Below are positions 53,620 through 62,395 of a stretch of 64,000 nt of DNA, piece after piece; positions within the stretch are counted from its first letter, which is position 1; the number at the start of each line of letters is the position of its first letter. The DNA is taken from contig JAGYJE010000001.1 in assembly GCA_018402305.1 (NCBI GenBank), forward strand, positions 1-64,000, in the 5' to 3' direction. Position numbers and translations under genes: made by a program. This DNA comes from Puniceicoccaceae bacterium (lineage in GTDB: Bacteria; Verrucomicrobiota; Verrucomicrobiia; Opitutales; Coraliomargaritaceae). Under the pieces are notes generated by a model. The model searched no databases. It was not told the DNA's origin and saw only the letters and a program-made list of their open reading frames with translations.

Positions 53620-54076
53620 ACGTCATAAATTGCATCGGCAGAGTGTAGTTTGTCTGGCTGTTGCCGAAGGGTGCCTGGTTTCCGTTGGAAAACGCGTGCC
53701 AAAAGGGAACCGCATACATTGCCTCCAGGCTTCGCTCCCCGATCCTGTGGGCATAGAGCCCCACCCCGTTTTCCGCAAGCGCCGCAGCGGTAAGTGAAAC
53801 AGCCAGCATCGTAAAGTAATGATACACAATGGATTGAGAGTAGTAAATCCCGTCACGACCGAGGGTGTGCCGGAGCTGCCAGATCACCCCGCTGGGGCCG
53901 TCTATCGCAGGTTGCATGATTTTGCCGTCACCGAGGGTGATTCCAATTGCGACCAGCGCAGCGTTGTGCCAACTTTGCCAATTTACTGGCCCGCGGTCAT
54001 GCGACATCAAAAGATGGGCTGCGGGGCGCAGAAGGCCCTACTCAATCCGTGCCCGATCTGCCGGAGTGAGACTGCT
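53620..54076 (-). pseudogene. Heparinase II/III (alginate-lyase-like) fragment with an internal stop
   Basis: The minus strand reads SLTPADRARIE, a TGA stop at 54040, then GLLRPAAHLLMSHDRGPVNW, QSWHNAALVAIGITLGDGKI and DGPSGVIWQLRHTLGRDGIYY. This is the central helical part of a heparinase II/III-type lyase (S-NWQSWHNAA, then the W/Y-E-x-S region). The N-terminus and the C-terminal beta-sandwich are missing, and the in-frame stop confirms decay. It lies immediately downstream of the AraC gene on the same strand, which may once have controlled it. Confidence 0.85.
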
Positions 54077-54092
54077 GTGAGCGTGGCGGGAC

Positions 54093-54962
54093 TTAGCCCT
54101 TCGACCACTGCCCCTCTTTTGCGGCGAGATTATTTGATAGTTTACCAAAGTATTCCTGATTCTCGCCCCTGTAGCGACTAGGACTGATGCCGCTGACCTT
54201 GCGAAACTGCTTATTGAAATACTGGGCGTCAGGGATGCCCACGGCAGCACCCACTTCGTAAATGGTCAAGGTGGTGGTGGCCAGAAGTGACTTGGCCCGG
54301 TCGATACGCCGATGTAGGAGGTATTGGGTCAGCGTGCTGCCATGCGCCTTCTTGAACTTTCTCGCAATCGTGCTGGGCGAGCATTGGAACCGTTCCGTGA
54401 GGAGAGGAATGGAGATGGTCTGGTCGAGGTTTTCATCGACCCATCCGAGTAGTTCCTCCCAGGATACATCGACGCGGCTACGGCTCCCGGCAACTCCGCG
54501 GGTGGTTAGATTGTGCAAGGCGAGCAGGAGAGCCTTGAGCCTGAACCTTGCTTCCAACTTCAGGGGCTCGATCGCCTCACCCCGCGATTCATGGCAGCCC
54601 TGAAGACGACTGATATGCTGCATCTGTTCACGGTAGAACAGACTGTTGACGCCGAGTTGCAGGCGCCCGGGGAGCGCCAGCGAAGCCGCACCCGGCTCCG
54701 GAAGGTCATGATAGTGGATGCACCAATGTTTGCCCGGTTCGTCCGAGGCGATACTGTAAACCGTCCCGCTCTGGATACAGGTGATGTCACCGGGGCGGAT
54801 TGTGAACTCCTGGGAGTGAATCCGAAGGCGGGCGGGGTAATCATACAAATGCAGGGCATTCGTTGGATTCCGGTAAGTGAAATCGAAAACCGGATTGAGC
54901 AAGGGGTAGCAACCGGAGCGGTCGATAATCGGGAGGCCCGTAGCAGAAATTTCAACACTCAT
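54093..54962 (-). CDS. AraC family transcriptional regulator
   Basis: A 289-residue AraC-type regulator. The N-terminal cupin-like sensor (residues 10-110: LHLYDYPARLRIHSQEFTIRPGD, KHWCIHYHDLPE) is followed by a C-terminal double HTH (about 170-275: ISIPLLTERFQCSPSTIARKFKKAHG, IYEVGAAVGIPDAQYFNKQFRKVSGISPSRYR). It is divergent from the mannose-6-phosphate-isomerase-like gene and is the likely activator of that gene and the ROK kinase. The direct repeats at 54971 and 55005 overlap its promoter. Confidence 0.92.
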   Translation of the reverse strand: MSVEISATGLPIIDRSGCYPLLNPVFDFTYRNPTNALHLYDYPARLRIHSQEFTIRPGDITCIQSGTVYSIASDEPGKHWCIHYHDLPEPGAASLALPGRLQLGVNSLFYREQMQHISRLQGCHESRGEAIEPLKLEARFRLKALLLALHNLTTRGVAGSRSRVDVSWEELLGWVDENLDQTISIPLLTERFQCSPSTIARKFKKAHGSTLTQYLLHRRIDRAKSLLATTTLTIYEVGAAVGIPDAQYFNKQFRKVSGISPSRYRGENQEYFGKLSNNLAAKEGQWSKG

Positions 54963-54970
54963 TATGCCTG

Positions 54971-55017
54971 AATAATACCATTAGTGATCAATTTAAACCA
55001 ATTAAATAATACCACTA
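54971..55017. promoter_or_regulatory. Direct repeats AATAATACCAYTA, probable AraC binding sites
   Basis: AATAATACCATTA (54971-54983) and AATAATACCACTA (55005-55017) differ by one base and start 34 bp apart. Direct repeats are the usual form of AraC-family sites. They lie in the 109-bp divergent promoter region, from 9 bp upstream of the AraC start. Confidence 0.6.
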
Positions 55018-55071
55018 AAAATGAAAATATCTGGCTGCGTTTAAAAGGCAAACTGCACTATCTTGGACTGC

Positions 55072-56868
55072 ATGAAGAATACGTCAGGTTCAGATCGACT
55101 CGACAAGCTCAGCCCGAATTACGACAAGCGGCCTGTGGTCGAGGTAATCAATGGAGCCGGACGCTGCGTGACAGGTTGGCAGGCCGTTGAGAAACGCCTG
55201 AAAGATGCGGTTAAGTCAGCCTACTCGCCCACCAATCGGACTTTCGTGATGACGATTGAATGCTACACCGGAGTGTTTGAGGAAGAAATCACCGAAAAGC
55301 TGCGAGCGCTGAATCCGACCCGAATCATCCGGAGTGGCCAGGCCTTTTTACCCGCTAAAGCAATTGAGGAGAAAGTCGCCCCGTTCGATGGAGGAAAGGA
55401 TCCGGTCTTCGGTCGCATGAACGAGCTGACGATGGATGACTTCATGGATCCGGAGCGTGTGGAACAGCTCGCTGCAGAGGTCTGTCAGATTGAGGATGGC
55501 CTTATCATTGTGCTCGGCAACGGAGCGAGCCGTATCCACCCCGGAGACATTTTGGTCTATGCCGATCTTGCACGGTGGGAGGCGCAGCTTCGCATGCGCC
55601 GAGATGCAATTTCAAACCTTGGGGTGGAGAACCGAAGTCTAAAATGGAGTCTACAATACAAGCGTGCTTACTTTACGGACTGGCGGATTTGTGACCGACT
55701 CAAAAGCGAGCTGATGGCGCGATGGGATTTCGTATTGGACACGAACCAACCCGGCGAGCCCCGCTTAGCCGAAGGCAGTGCGGTGCGGACGGCTCTCCAA
55801 GGTGCCACTCGCCGCCCCTTCAGGGTGGTGCCTTTTTTCGATCCCGCGCCTTGGGGCGGACAATGGATGAAAGAGGTCTGTGACCTTGATCCGGAGGCGG
55901 TCAATTACGGCTGGTGTTTCGACTGCGTGCCGGAAGAGAACTCGATATTGCTGAAATTCGGGGAATCGATCATGGAACTGCCCTCGATCAACCTCGTCTT
56001 TCAAGAGCCATCCGGCCTCCTGGGCGAAAAGGTGCACGCACGCTTTGGTGCCGAATTTCCTATTCGTTTCGATCTACTCGACACAATGGGGGGCGGCAAC
56101 CTGTCGTTCCAAGTCCACCCGCTCACTGAATATATCCGCGAGCATTTCGGGATGGATTATACACAGGACGAGTCGTATTATCTACTCGATTCCGGAGAGA
56201 ATGGCATGGTTTATCTTGGAACCAGGGAAGGCGCCAACAAAGACGAAATGATCGCCGACCTCGAAGCCGCGCAGCGTGGGGAGAAGCTCTTTGACGACCA
56301 TCGATTCATCGAGCGCTGGCCTGCGAAAAAACATGATCATTTTCTCATTCCGGCGGGCACCTGTCATTGCGGTGGCGGTAACACGATGGTGCTAGAGATC
56401 AGCGCGACGCCCTATATCTTTACCTTCAAAATGTGGGATTGGGGACGGCTCGGTCTGGATGGTATGCCACGCCCGGTGAATCTCACCCGAGGCGCCGAAA
56501 ATATCAAATGGGAGCGTTCGTCCGGGTGGGTTCGGGACAACCTGGTCAACCGCATCGAGACGCTCTCCCAAGGCGAGGGCTGGCGCGAGGAGCGCACCGG
56601 TTTACACGAACTCGAATTTATCGAAACACGGCGCCATTGGTTCATTAAAACTGTGGCGCATCACACCGGCGGTGGCGTCAACGTGCTGAACCTGGTCGAA
56701 GGCCGTGAAGTGATCGTCGAAAGTCCGACCGGTGCCTTTGAGCCTTTCGTGGTTCACTACGCAGAAACCTTTATTGTCCCGGCGGCCGTAGGGGCCTACA
56801 CGATTCGTCCACACGGCGAATCACTGGGAAAAGAATGTGCAACCGTGAAAGCCTATGTCCGGACATGA
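55072..56868 (+). CDS. Class I mannose-6-phosphate isomerase-like protein with N-terminal extension
   Basis: A 598-residue protein. The C-terminal half (about 230-598) is a ManA-type cupin pair: GGNLSFQVHPLTEYIREHFG contains the metal-binding His of the QVHP motif, DHFLIPAGTCHCGGGNTMVLEIS has the second cupin His region and GLDGMPRPVNLTRG resembles the ManA tail. The N-terminal 220 residues (RPVVEVINGAGRCVTGWQAVEKRLKDAV, GDILVYADLARWEAQLRMRRD) have no catalytic motifs that I can name and resemble uridine-kinase/PRK-like sequence of long Bacteroidetes-type isomerases. It would interconvert mannose-6-P and fructose-6-P or a related sugar phosphate. ATG 55072 is used; a TTG is three codons earlier. 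It overlaps the ROK gene by 14 bp. Confidence 0.85.
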   Translation: MKNTSGSDRLDKLSPNYDKRPVVEVINGAGRCVTGWQAVEKRLKDAVKSAYSPTNRTFVMTIECYTGVFEEEITEKLRALNPTRIIRSGQAFLPAKAIEEKVAPFDGGKDPVFGRMNELTMDDFMDPERVEQLAAEVCQIEDGLIIVLGNGASRIHPGDILVYADLARWEAQLRMRRDAISNLGVENRSLKWSLQYKRAYFTDWRICDRLKSELMARWDFVLDTNQPGEPRLAEGSAVRTALQGATRRPFRVVPFFDPAPWGGQWMKEVCDLDPEAVNYGWCFDCVPEENSILLKFGESIMELPSINLVFQEPSGLLGEKVHARFGAEFPIRFDLLDTMGGGNLSFQVHPLTEYIREHFGMDYTQDESYYLLDSGENGMVYLGTREGANKDEMIADLEAAQRGEKLFDDHRFIERWPAKKHDHFLIPAGTCHCGGGNTMVLEISATPYIFTFKMWDWGRLGLDGMPRPVNLTRGAENIKWERSSGWVRDNLVNRIETLSQGEGWREERTGLHELEFIETRRHWFIKTVAHHTGGGVNVLNLVEGREVIVESPTGAFEPFVVHYAETFIVPAAVGAYTIRPHGESLGKECATVKAYVRT

Positions 56869-57829
56869 TGTGCTCGCCACCATCGATCTGGGTGGAACTC
56901 GCACCAAGTTCGGCCTTGTGCGGGATGGCGAGCTCCTGGCTGCCGCAGCGGTTGCGGCCAATGCGCAGGGATCACTTGAAGCACACCTATACAAGATCGT
57001 CGAACAGCTGCGGGTGATGTGCGCTCGCTTTGGAACGACACTCGAAGAGTGCCGGGGACTTGGTCTGCTCAGCACTGGTCTCGTGAACAACCGTGCAATG
57101 CGGGTGCTTACGACCAACGGCAAATACGATGATGCCATTAACTTTGATTTCCCCGGCTGGGCTCGGGCAAGAACCGGCCTTGAGCTGCGCATGGAAAACG
57201 ACGCCCGTGGTGCACTCATCGGCGAGTGGCGTTTCGGTGCCGGACGCGGCGCAAATAACATCGTCATGGTTACGATCGGCACGGGGATTGGCACGGCAGT
57301 TATTTCCGAGGGACGCCCCCTGACCGGGCCGCATTTCTCAGGCGGTAATCTTGGTGGTCATATTATTATTAACTCCGGTGGGCGGAGATGCACCTGTGGC
57401 GCAGTGGGTTGCCTGGAGAGCGAAGCGTCTGGATGGGTCCTGCCGTTACTCGTTAAAGAGCACGCGAGCCACGGCGAAAGCAGCCTCAACGGGATGGAGG
57501 CAATTGGTTTTACCGAACTCGTGGCGCACGCAGCCGACGGGGACACCTGCGCGGCTGACGTGTGGGCCCACTGCCTTAGAATCTGGGGCGAGGCCCTGGT
57601 CTCCTTCATTCATTGTTTCGACCCGGAGCGAATCATTGTCGGTGGCGGCGTCATGAATAATCCCCATCCGGTATTGCACGACTTACGCAAAAGCGTGGCA
57701 AATCTGGCCTGGACTGCCGAGGGTCAGGTCGAAATCGTTCAAGCCCAACACCCTGACGAGGCAGGATTGCTCGGGGCCTCAGCACTTTTTTACGCACCGA
57801 CCATTAAACCCGGCCTAATACACCCCTGA
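56855..57829 (+). CDS. ROK family sugar kinase
   Basis: A 324-residue ROK kinase. Phosphate-1 is ATIDLGGTRTKFGLV, the catalytic Asp is in ENDARGALIGEW, phosphate-2 is TIGTGIGTAV, and the zinc motif GGHIIINSGGRRCTCGAVGCLESEAS is complete, unlike in the ROK protein at 39808. No HTH is present, so it is a kinase rather than a repressor, probably for mannose or a related hexose, feeding the isomerase encoded just upstream (14-bp overlap). The spacer 57830-58015 has only short open frames without homology. Confidence 0.93.
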   Translation: MSGHDVLATIDLGGTRTKFGLVRDGELLAAAAVAANAQGSLEAHLYKIVEQLRVMCARFGTTLEECRGLGLLSTGLVNNRAMRVLTTNGKYDDAINFDFPGWARARTGLELRMENDARGALIGEWRFGAGRGANNIVMVTIGTGIGTAVISEGRPLTGPHFSGGNLGGHIIINSGGRRCTCGAVGCLESEASGWVLPLLVKEHASHGESSLNGMEAIGFTELVAHAADGDTCAADVWAHCLRIWGEALVSFIHCFDPERIIVGGGVMNNPHPVLHDLRKSVANLAWTAEGQVEIVQAQHPDEAGLLGASALFYAPTIKPGLIHP

Positions 57830-58015
57830 AATAATCCAGCTATGTCTCTTAAAACCCATAAAGCGGCCCTCCATAAGCCTTGGGATCTAGAACCACCCAA
57901 CCCCAAGCAAAAAGAGCCACCCTACATAAAATCATGAAACCTTGGGCTCCCACTCGTAACCGCCTTCTGGGAGCGTCTGAAAAAATGGTGGCCGGGGGGA
58001 GCTAAGGCTTAGGCT

Positions 58016-59053
58016 TCAGGCCAGAGGAATCAAAGTGTTCCAACTGCGGGTTGCGGAGGTAAAGCCGTCGGGGCCGTCGCTGACCGCGGCGCTCAAGTAA
58101 GTGGCCCGCCCGTCTTCGAACACCAGGGAGACGCGCTCGAGGGAGCCGAATTCCGTGTGACCCCCATCAACGGTCGGAACTGTTCTGGAGTAGGCTTTGA
58201 CCGGATCCGCCAGTTGCCAGTTCAAGCCGTCCTCGGATAAGGCGTGGATGCCAGCCCGCGGCTCGCCGCAGAGGCTGCCGGTCATATCTTTGGCGATGAC
58301 GTGGTAAATGCCGTCCTGTTTCCAGAGAAAGGGATCTTCCAGTTCGTAGGGTACCTTGGTTGCAAACTCGATCTTTCCGAGGACTTCGTAGGGGCCGCGC
58401 ACACTTCCTGCCCGCGCCGCGCCGAGCACCATGGGGCCGTGGCGGTTGCCTTCATAAGCCCGCGCTTTGAAGACGAGAAAGACCGATCCATCGGCTTCGA
58501 TCCAGGGCGCCGCGTTGGAGGTGAGAAAACTGTAAAACGTGCCGGGGCGGGTCGGCATCACGGGTTCCGACTGCCGTTCCCAGGGGCCGTCGAGGCTGGA
58601 GGCCAGCGCCACGCCGATCCGTTTGCCGGCTCGCCCGGCGATCACCCTTGGGTCGTCCAGGGCGAGTGCGGCGTCGTTCTCCGGGTGGGCGAAGGGAAAG
58701 GTGCTGCCCGTGTAAAACAGTGCGTAGCCGCCCGGACAGGCGACGATGCGGGAGTTATGGGTCATTCGCCCGTCCCACCATTCAGCCCCGCGCGAGGGCA
58801 GGATCACCTCGCGAAAATGGTAGGGGCCAGCGGCGGTCGTCGCTTGGGCCATGATGATTTCGGAATGGACGAGCCAACCGGGATGAAAGGGAACTGTTGC
58901 GGGCCAGCGCGAGGCGAACATGCGCCAGCTTCCGTCATCGGCCTGAATGATAGAAGGGCACCAGGTCCAATAATCGGGTTGTGAGAGTCCTGTGTGTGGA
59001 TTCCACGGCAGGTATTCAGCGGATTTGAAAGATGGCGAATCGGACGCGGTCAT
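58016..59053 (-). CDS. Five-bladed beta-propeller glycosidase-like protein (GH43/GH117 type)
   Basis: A 345-residue protein without a signal peptide. The repeated blades show as TWCPSIIQADDGSWRMFASRW, MTHNSRIVACPGGYALFYTG, TSNAAPWIEADGSVFLVFKAR and VPYELEDPFLWKQDGIYHVIAKDMTG, each with an acidic or aromatic core as in GH43/GH117/GH32 five-bladed propellers. The acids of the D-x-P and E-D-P turns are likely catalytic. The substrate is not determinable, though such proteins often act on arabinan or agar-type oligosaccharides. It follows the lipoprotein gene by 33 bp on the same strand, so the two may be an operon with the GntR regulator. Confidence 0.8.
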   Translation of the reverse strand: MTASDSPSFKSAEYLPWNPHTGLSQPDYWTWCPSIIQADDGSWRMFASRWPATVPFHPGWLVHSEIIMAQATTAAGPYHFREVILPSRGAEWWDGRMTHNSRIVACPGGYALFYTGSTFPFAHPENDAALALDDPRVIAGRAGKRIGVALASSLDGPWERQSEPVMPTRPGTFYSFLTSNAAPWIEADGSVFLVFKARAYEGNRHGPMVLGAARAGSVRGPYEVLGKIEFATKVPYELEDPFLWKQDGIYHVIAKDMTGSLCGEPRAGIHALSEDGLNWQLADPVKAYSRTVPTVDGGHTEFGSLERVSLVFEDGRATYLSAAVSDGPDGFTSATRSWNTLIPLA

Positions 59054-59086
59054 GGCGATGATAGTGCGGAAGGAGTGCCGATCGAT

Positions 59087-59791
59087 TTATTCCGGCAGCT
59101 GAAACTTGTGCCAGACCGAGCGGTTGTGGTAGCGTGCTTCCGGAAAGCTGGGAGTGGCGGAGAGGATCGGCTTTTCGGTGGAGCCAGTGTCGTAGCGGGC
59201 GAAAGCGACCTTCAGATCAGTCGGCTTTGCCCCAGGATCGACGCCCAGTTTGGCGTAGGGGATACGAGCGAGCACGGTCCAATAATTCTTTTCCGTGTGG
59301 ATATCGGTGGTGCTGTCGAGGAAGCTACGATCAGGAATGAGGGCCTCTTCGAATGCCCCATTCTTGATGGACTCGGACGTCCATTTCAAAAAGAGATGCT
59401 GGTTCTCCGGGGTGACGTGGCACTCGTAGTAGGTGTCCGGATCGGTCTGAATGAAGATCTCAAACACATCGCCGCTCTCCCAGGTTCTCTGGTTGAAACC
59501 GTCGGCCGAGTTGCTGATCGCGCGATCGCCCAGCACGGCGAGAACAAGAAAGCCGTCCGATTCGGCGTAGAGTGCGGCGTGGGCCGGCTCGAACCCGGGT
59601 TCGGGGGTCTCCCGCCAGCCCTGTTGAAATCCTTTTGAGACTAAGGCGACGCCGTTGGATGCGTGCTCGGCCTCCAGTTGCGCCATGATTGGATCGAGGC
59701 GGTCAGAACTTGTTTTCGTACGCAGCATAGGGTTACAAGCGGTGAATGAAAGGAGGACAACCGGTAAGATCAGTGCCAATCGTGAACTCAT
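59087..59791 (-). CDS. CBM9/DOMON-like lipoprotein
   Basis: A 234-residue protein. With the ATG at 59791 it begins MSSRLALILPVVLLSFTACNP, a lipobox ending in Cys that would be lipidated. The mature part looks like a CBM9-type carbohydrate-binding domain (AHAALYAESDGFLVLAVLGDRAISN, SGDVFEIFIQTDPDTYYECHVTP, NYWTVLARIPYAKLGVDPG). It is probably a surface glycan-binding protein. The in-frame ATG at 59836 is possible, but longer versions would enter the regulator gene upstream. Confidence 0.8.
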   Translation of the reverse strand: MSSRLALILPVVLLSFTACNPMLRTKTSSDRLDPIMAQLEAEHASNGVALVSKGFQQGWRETPEPGFEPAHAALYAESDGFLVLAVLGDRAISNSADGFNQRTWESGDVFEIFIQTDPDTYYECHVTPENQHLFLKWTSESIKNGAFEEALIPDRSFLDSTTDIHTEKNYWTVLARIPYAKLGVDPGAKPTDLKVAFARYDTGSTEKPILSATPSFPEARYHNRSVWHKFQLPE

Positions 59792-59937
59792 GCCAGAGAG
59801 AGTGACCTGTTTTGAATATTTTGCAATATAAGTCATTGTTGCAAATAGAATTTTTTTGAAATTTATATTTCCCATAAGTAAAAGCGGAATATCTACCAGG
59901 CGATTCTTTATCGCGATACGGGATCGCTTCGGTCGCT

Positions 59938-61098
59938 TTAAGAGACCGGCGGACTGCTGTCCGACCACGAGGATTTATGGGCAAGTGAGACCGGCTTGAC
60001 CGGGCTCCCGGCGAGCGCCCGCTGTATTTGTTGTAACATGGCCTCGACGATCAGGCGACTGCTGGAGGTGATCCAGTCAACGGGGTAGGGTGTTAGAATC
60101 GGAGTTTCGATATTGCCGTGGGACACGACTTTAAGCTCTGTTGGCACTGCCACGCCGAGTTCCATTAGTGCGGTCAGGCATCCTCGGGCCGCTGTATGTG
60201 GGAACATAAAAAGGCCGTCGGGGAGTTCCTTTTGTTGCCACAGGCGTTTCATTCGCTCATAGCCGAACAACTCCACATTCGCGACTTGTTTTGGCGAACT
60301 GGGGCGAATGCACCAACTGGAGCGCGTTTTCAGACCGGCACCCGCGACGGCTGCTTTAAAGATTTCGTAGAAGCGGGAGACGTCCTGCGGGTTTGCGGGC
60401 TCTGTGCTTGTCTCCGGGAGGATATTCGAGATCACGGCGATTCGTCGGGCACCCCGCTCTGCGAGTCGGGCGACGGCGCTTTCAACCAAGTCGCGGTATT
60501 TGAAGACGACTCGGCCGGGGCATGCGCCGAAGGAGGTGAGGGCAGATACCGGCACCGGTAACTTCAGGAGCGAACTGAGGATCTTTTCCGACGGATGGCT
60601 GGTCACCACGCCGTCAATTTCTCGTTTGTCGCAGGCATCCAGTAGATTCTTTGGCAGTGAGTCCGGGTTGGCACGGCTGTCGACCCAGACCTTCAGCTCC
60701 GCACCTGTCTTTTCAAGCAGATTCGCTAATTCGACCTGCAAGGAGACGAGGAAGTCCCGGTCGTTGGCAGCGATCGAACCAAAATTCTCGTAGATGCCGA
60801 TCCGCCGAATCGCAGTGCTCTGATCCAGAACATAAGTGCCCCGGTTCTGCCGCCGATCAATCAGCCCTTCCTTCACCAGTGGATCCAAGCCCAGCTTCAC
60901 GGTGTTCGGGAAGACCCCCCATGCCGTGGCCAGCGATTTTGTTGATGGGATTTTAGTGCCCGGAATCAACTGGCCGCTTTTGATCAGAGCACGCAAATGG
61001 GCTGAGATTTCTCTGGACGCCGGCATCTGCCCCGGAAGGCGCAGGTGGAGGAGTCGGTCGAGGGGAGCTGGCTCAGAGACTGGAGTTTTCTTTGGCAT
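59938..61098 (-). CDS. GntR-type regulator with LacI-like sensor
   Basis: A 386-residue regulator of the GntR/LacI hybrid type common in Verrucomicrobia. The winged helix (residues about 20-95) contains REISAHLRALIKSGQLIPGTKIPS, and WGVFPNTVKLGLDPLVKEGLI and RRQNRGTYVL end it. The sensor domain (about 100-380) includes DGVVTSHPSEKILSSLLK, GARRIAVISNILPETS and DGLFMFPHTAARGCLTALMELG. It is the intact counterpart of the deleted gene at 8154. It most likely controls the lipoprotein and propeller genes downstream and the divergent GH130-like gene. A small CCCCG-TTC-GGGG hairpin lies in its leader region (61149-61160). Confidence 0.9.
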   Translation of the reverse strand: MPKKTPVSEPAPLDRLLHLRLPGQMPASREISAHLRALIKSGQLIPGTKIPSTKSLATAWGVFPNTVKLGLDPLVKEGLIDRRQNRGTYVLDQSTAIRRIGIYENFGSIAANDRDFLVSLQVELANLLEKTGAELKVWVDSRANPDSLPKNLLDACDKREIDGVVTSHPSEKILSSLLKLPVPVSALTSFGACPGRVVFKYRDLVESAVARLAERGARRIAVISNILPETSTEPANPQDVSRFYEIFKAAVAGAGLKTRSSWCIRPSSPKQVANVELFGYERMKRLWQQKELPDGLFMFPHTAARGCLTALMELGVAVPTELKVVSHGNIETPILTPYPVDWITSSSRLIVEAMLQQIQRALAGSPVKPVSLAHKSSWSDSSPPVS

Positions 61099-61292
61099 AC
61101 GCGCTCAGGCTAGAAAGTGGAGAGGGGCTTACAAGCCAAACCTTTCGACCCCGTTCGGGGAGCTTTACCTTCGTGTGCATGAATCCACACCGGGGTTTTA
61201 AATGCTGAATCATTATTAAAAAACATAAAAAACAAATTATTGATTGACCCTGAAGAATGAGTCGCATCTTCTCGCTTTGGAAATCAAAACTT

Positions 61293-62222
61293 ATGTCAGT
61301 TAATCTGGATATTATTCAAAGGCACCCGCAGAATCCACTTCTATGTGCGTCGCAGCTGGCTCAACTTCCGGGGGGTTGTAACAGCGTCTTTAATTCATCC
61401 GTGTTCAAGTTTGGCGGTGCCTATAAGGCCCTACTTCGGGTGGAGCAGCGGAGCGGGTTGCAGAGTCTCCGACTGGCGGATTCGGCCGACGGGTTGAGCT
61501 TCACGGTCCACCCCGAGTTTTTATTGACACCGGAAACGGAGGAGCAGGCGCTTTACGAAGAGGCGATTTATGATCCCAGAGTGACCGAGATCGATGGGAA
61601 GCATTATATCTGTTATGCCTCCGAGTCTCGTTTCGGGTGCCAAGTCGGATTGGCGGCCACGCATGATTTCAAGAAATTCGAGCGCTTCGGCTGCATCGCG
61701 GAAACGCAGAATCGCAATTTGGTGCTCTTTCCTGAGAAGATAAACGGCAAATATTATCGCCTGGACCGCCCGTATCAAGACGGGGCGGGCAATATTTGGA
61801 TGTGCGAGTCGCCGGACTTGATCCACTGGGGGCGGCCCCGCTGTGTCATCGAGAGCCGCAAGTTCCATTGGGATCGGGGGAAGATCGGTGCCGGTGCGCC
61901 TCCCATCAAGACGAAGGAGGGTTGGCTCGTGTTGTATCACGGAACCGTCCATCTCTGTAATGGATTGATTTACCGGATAGGTGCCGCGTTGCTGGATCTT
62001 GAGAAACCCTGGATCGTGCGTTCGAGGGCCAAGGCTTGGCTCATGTCGCCGGAGGCACCTTATGAGCGGGTCGGCGACGTGCCCAACGTCTGCTTCCTCA
62101 ACAGCGCCATTCCTGATTTCGAGCGGGACGAGATGCGCCTTTATTATGGTGCTGCCGATCAGGTTCTGTGCCTCGCCACATGCCGCATCACTGAGTTGAT
62201 CGAGTTCGCAATGCATGCGTAG
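61293..62222 (+). CDS. GH130-like beta-mannoside phosphorylase
   Basis: A 309-residue five-bladed propeller protein of the GH130 type. DPRVTEIDGKHYICYASES (about residues 88-106) is the family hallmark, with SSVFKFGGAYKALLRVEQRSG before it, and HWGRPRCVIESRKFHWDRGKIGAGAPPIKTKEGWLVLYHG after it. GH130 enzymes phosphorolyse beta-1,4/1,2-mannosides to mannose-1-phosphate; some members are hydrolases. ATG 61293 is used because the upstream codons are not conserved. It is divergent from the GntR regulator. A role in mannan use would fit the mannose isomerase and ROK kinase nearby. Confidence 0.85.
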   Translation: MSVNLDIIQRHPQNPLLCASQLAQLPGGCNSVFNSSVFKFGGAYKALLRVEQRSGLQSLRLADSADGLSFTVHPEFLLTPETEEQALYEEAIYDPRVTEIDGKHYICYASESRFGCQVGLAATHDFKKFERFGCIAETQNRNLVLFPEKINGKYYRLDRPYQDGAGNIWMCESPDLIHWGRPRCVIESRKFHWDRGKIGAGAPPIKTKEGWLVLYHGTVHLCNGLIYRIGAALLDLEKPWIVRSRAKAWLMSPEAPYERVGDVPNVCFLNSAIPDFERDEMRLYYGAADQVLCLATCRITELIEFAMHA

Positions 62223-62395
62223 ATGGCTATGCTAAATCGAGTGAAATTTGAAGCTTCATCACCCTTTTTATGGATGGACACGTCGAATATTTGAAGCCTT
62301 TGGAGATGGCACCCGAAAGGTTCAGGTCGGTTTTTTATCAGAATCTGACCACTCATTGGAGCGCATCCAAATAAAACTATTAGAGCGTAAGCAAC

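Noticed and set aside
57842-58007. Two small open frames (31 and 23 codons) between the ROK and propeller genes
   Set aside because: No homology, no ribosome-binding site and no conserved pattern; too short to support.
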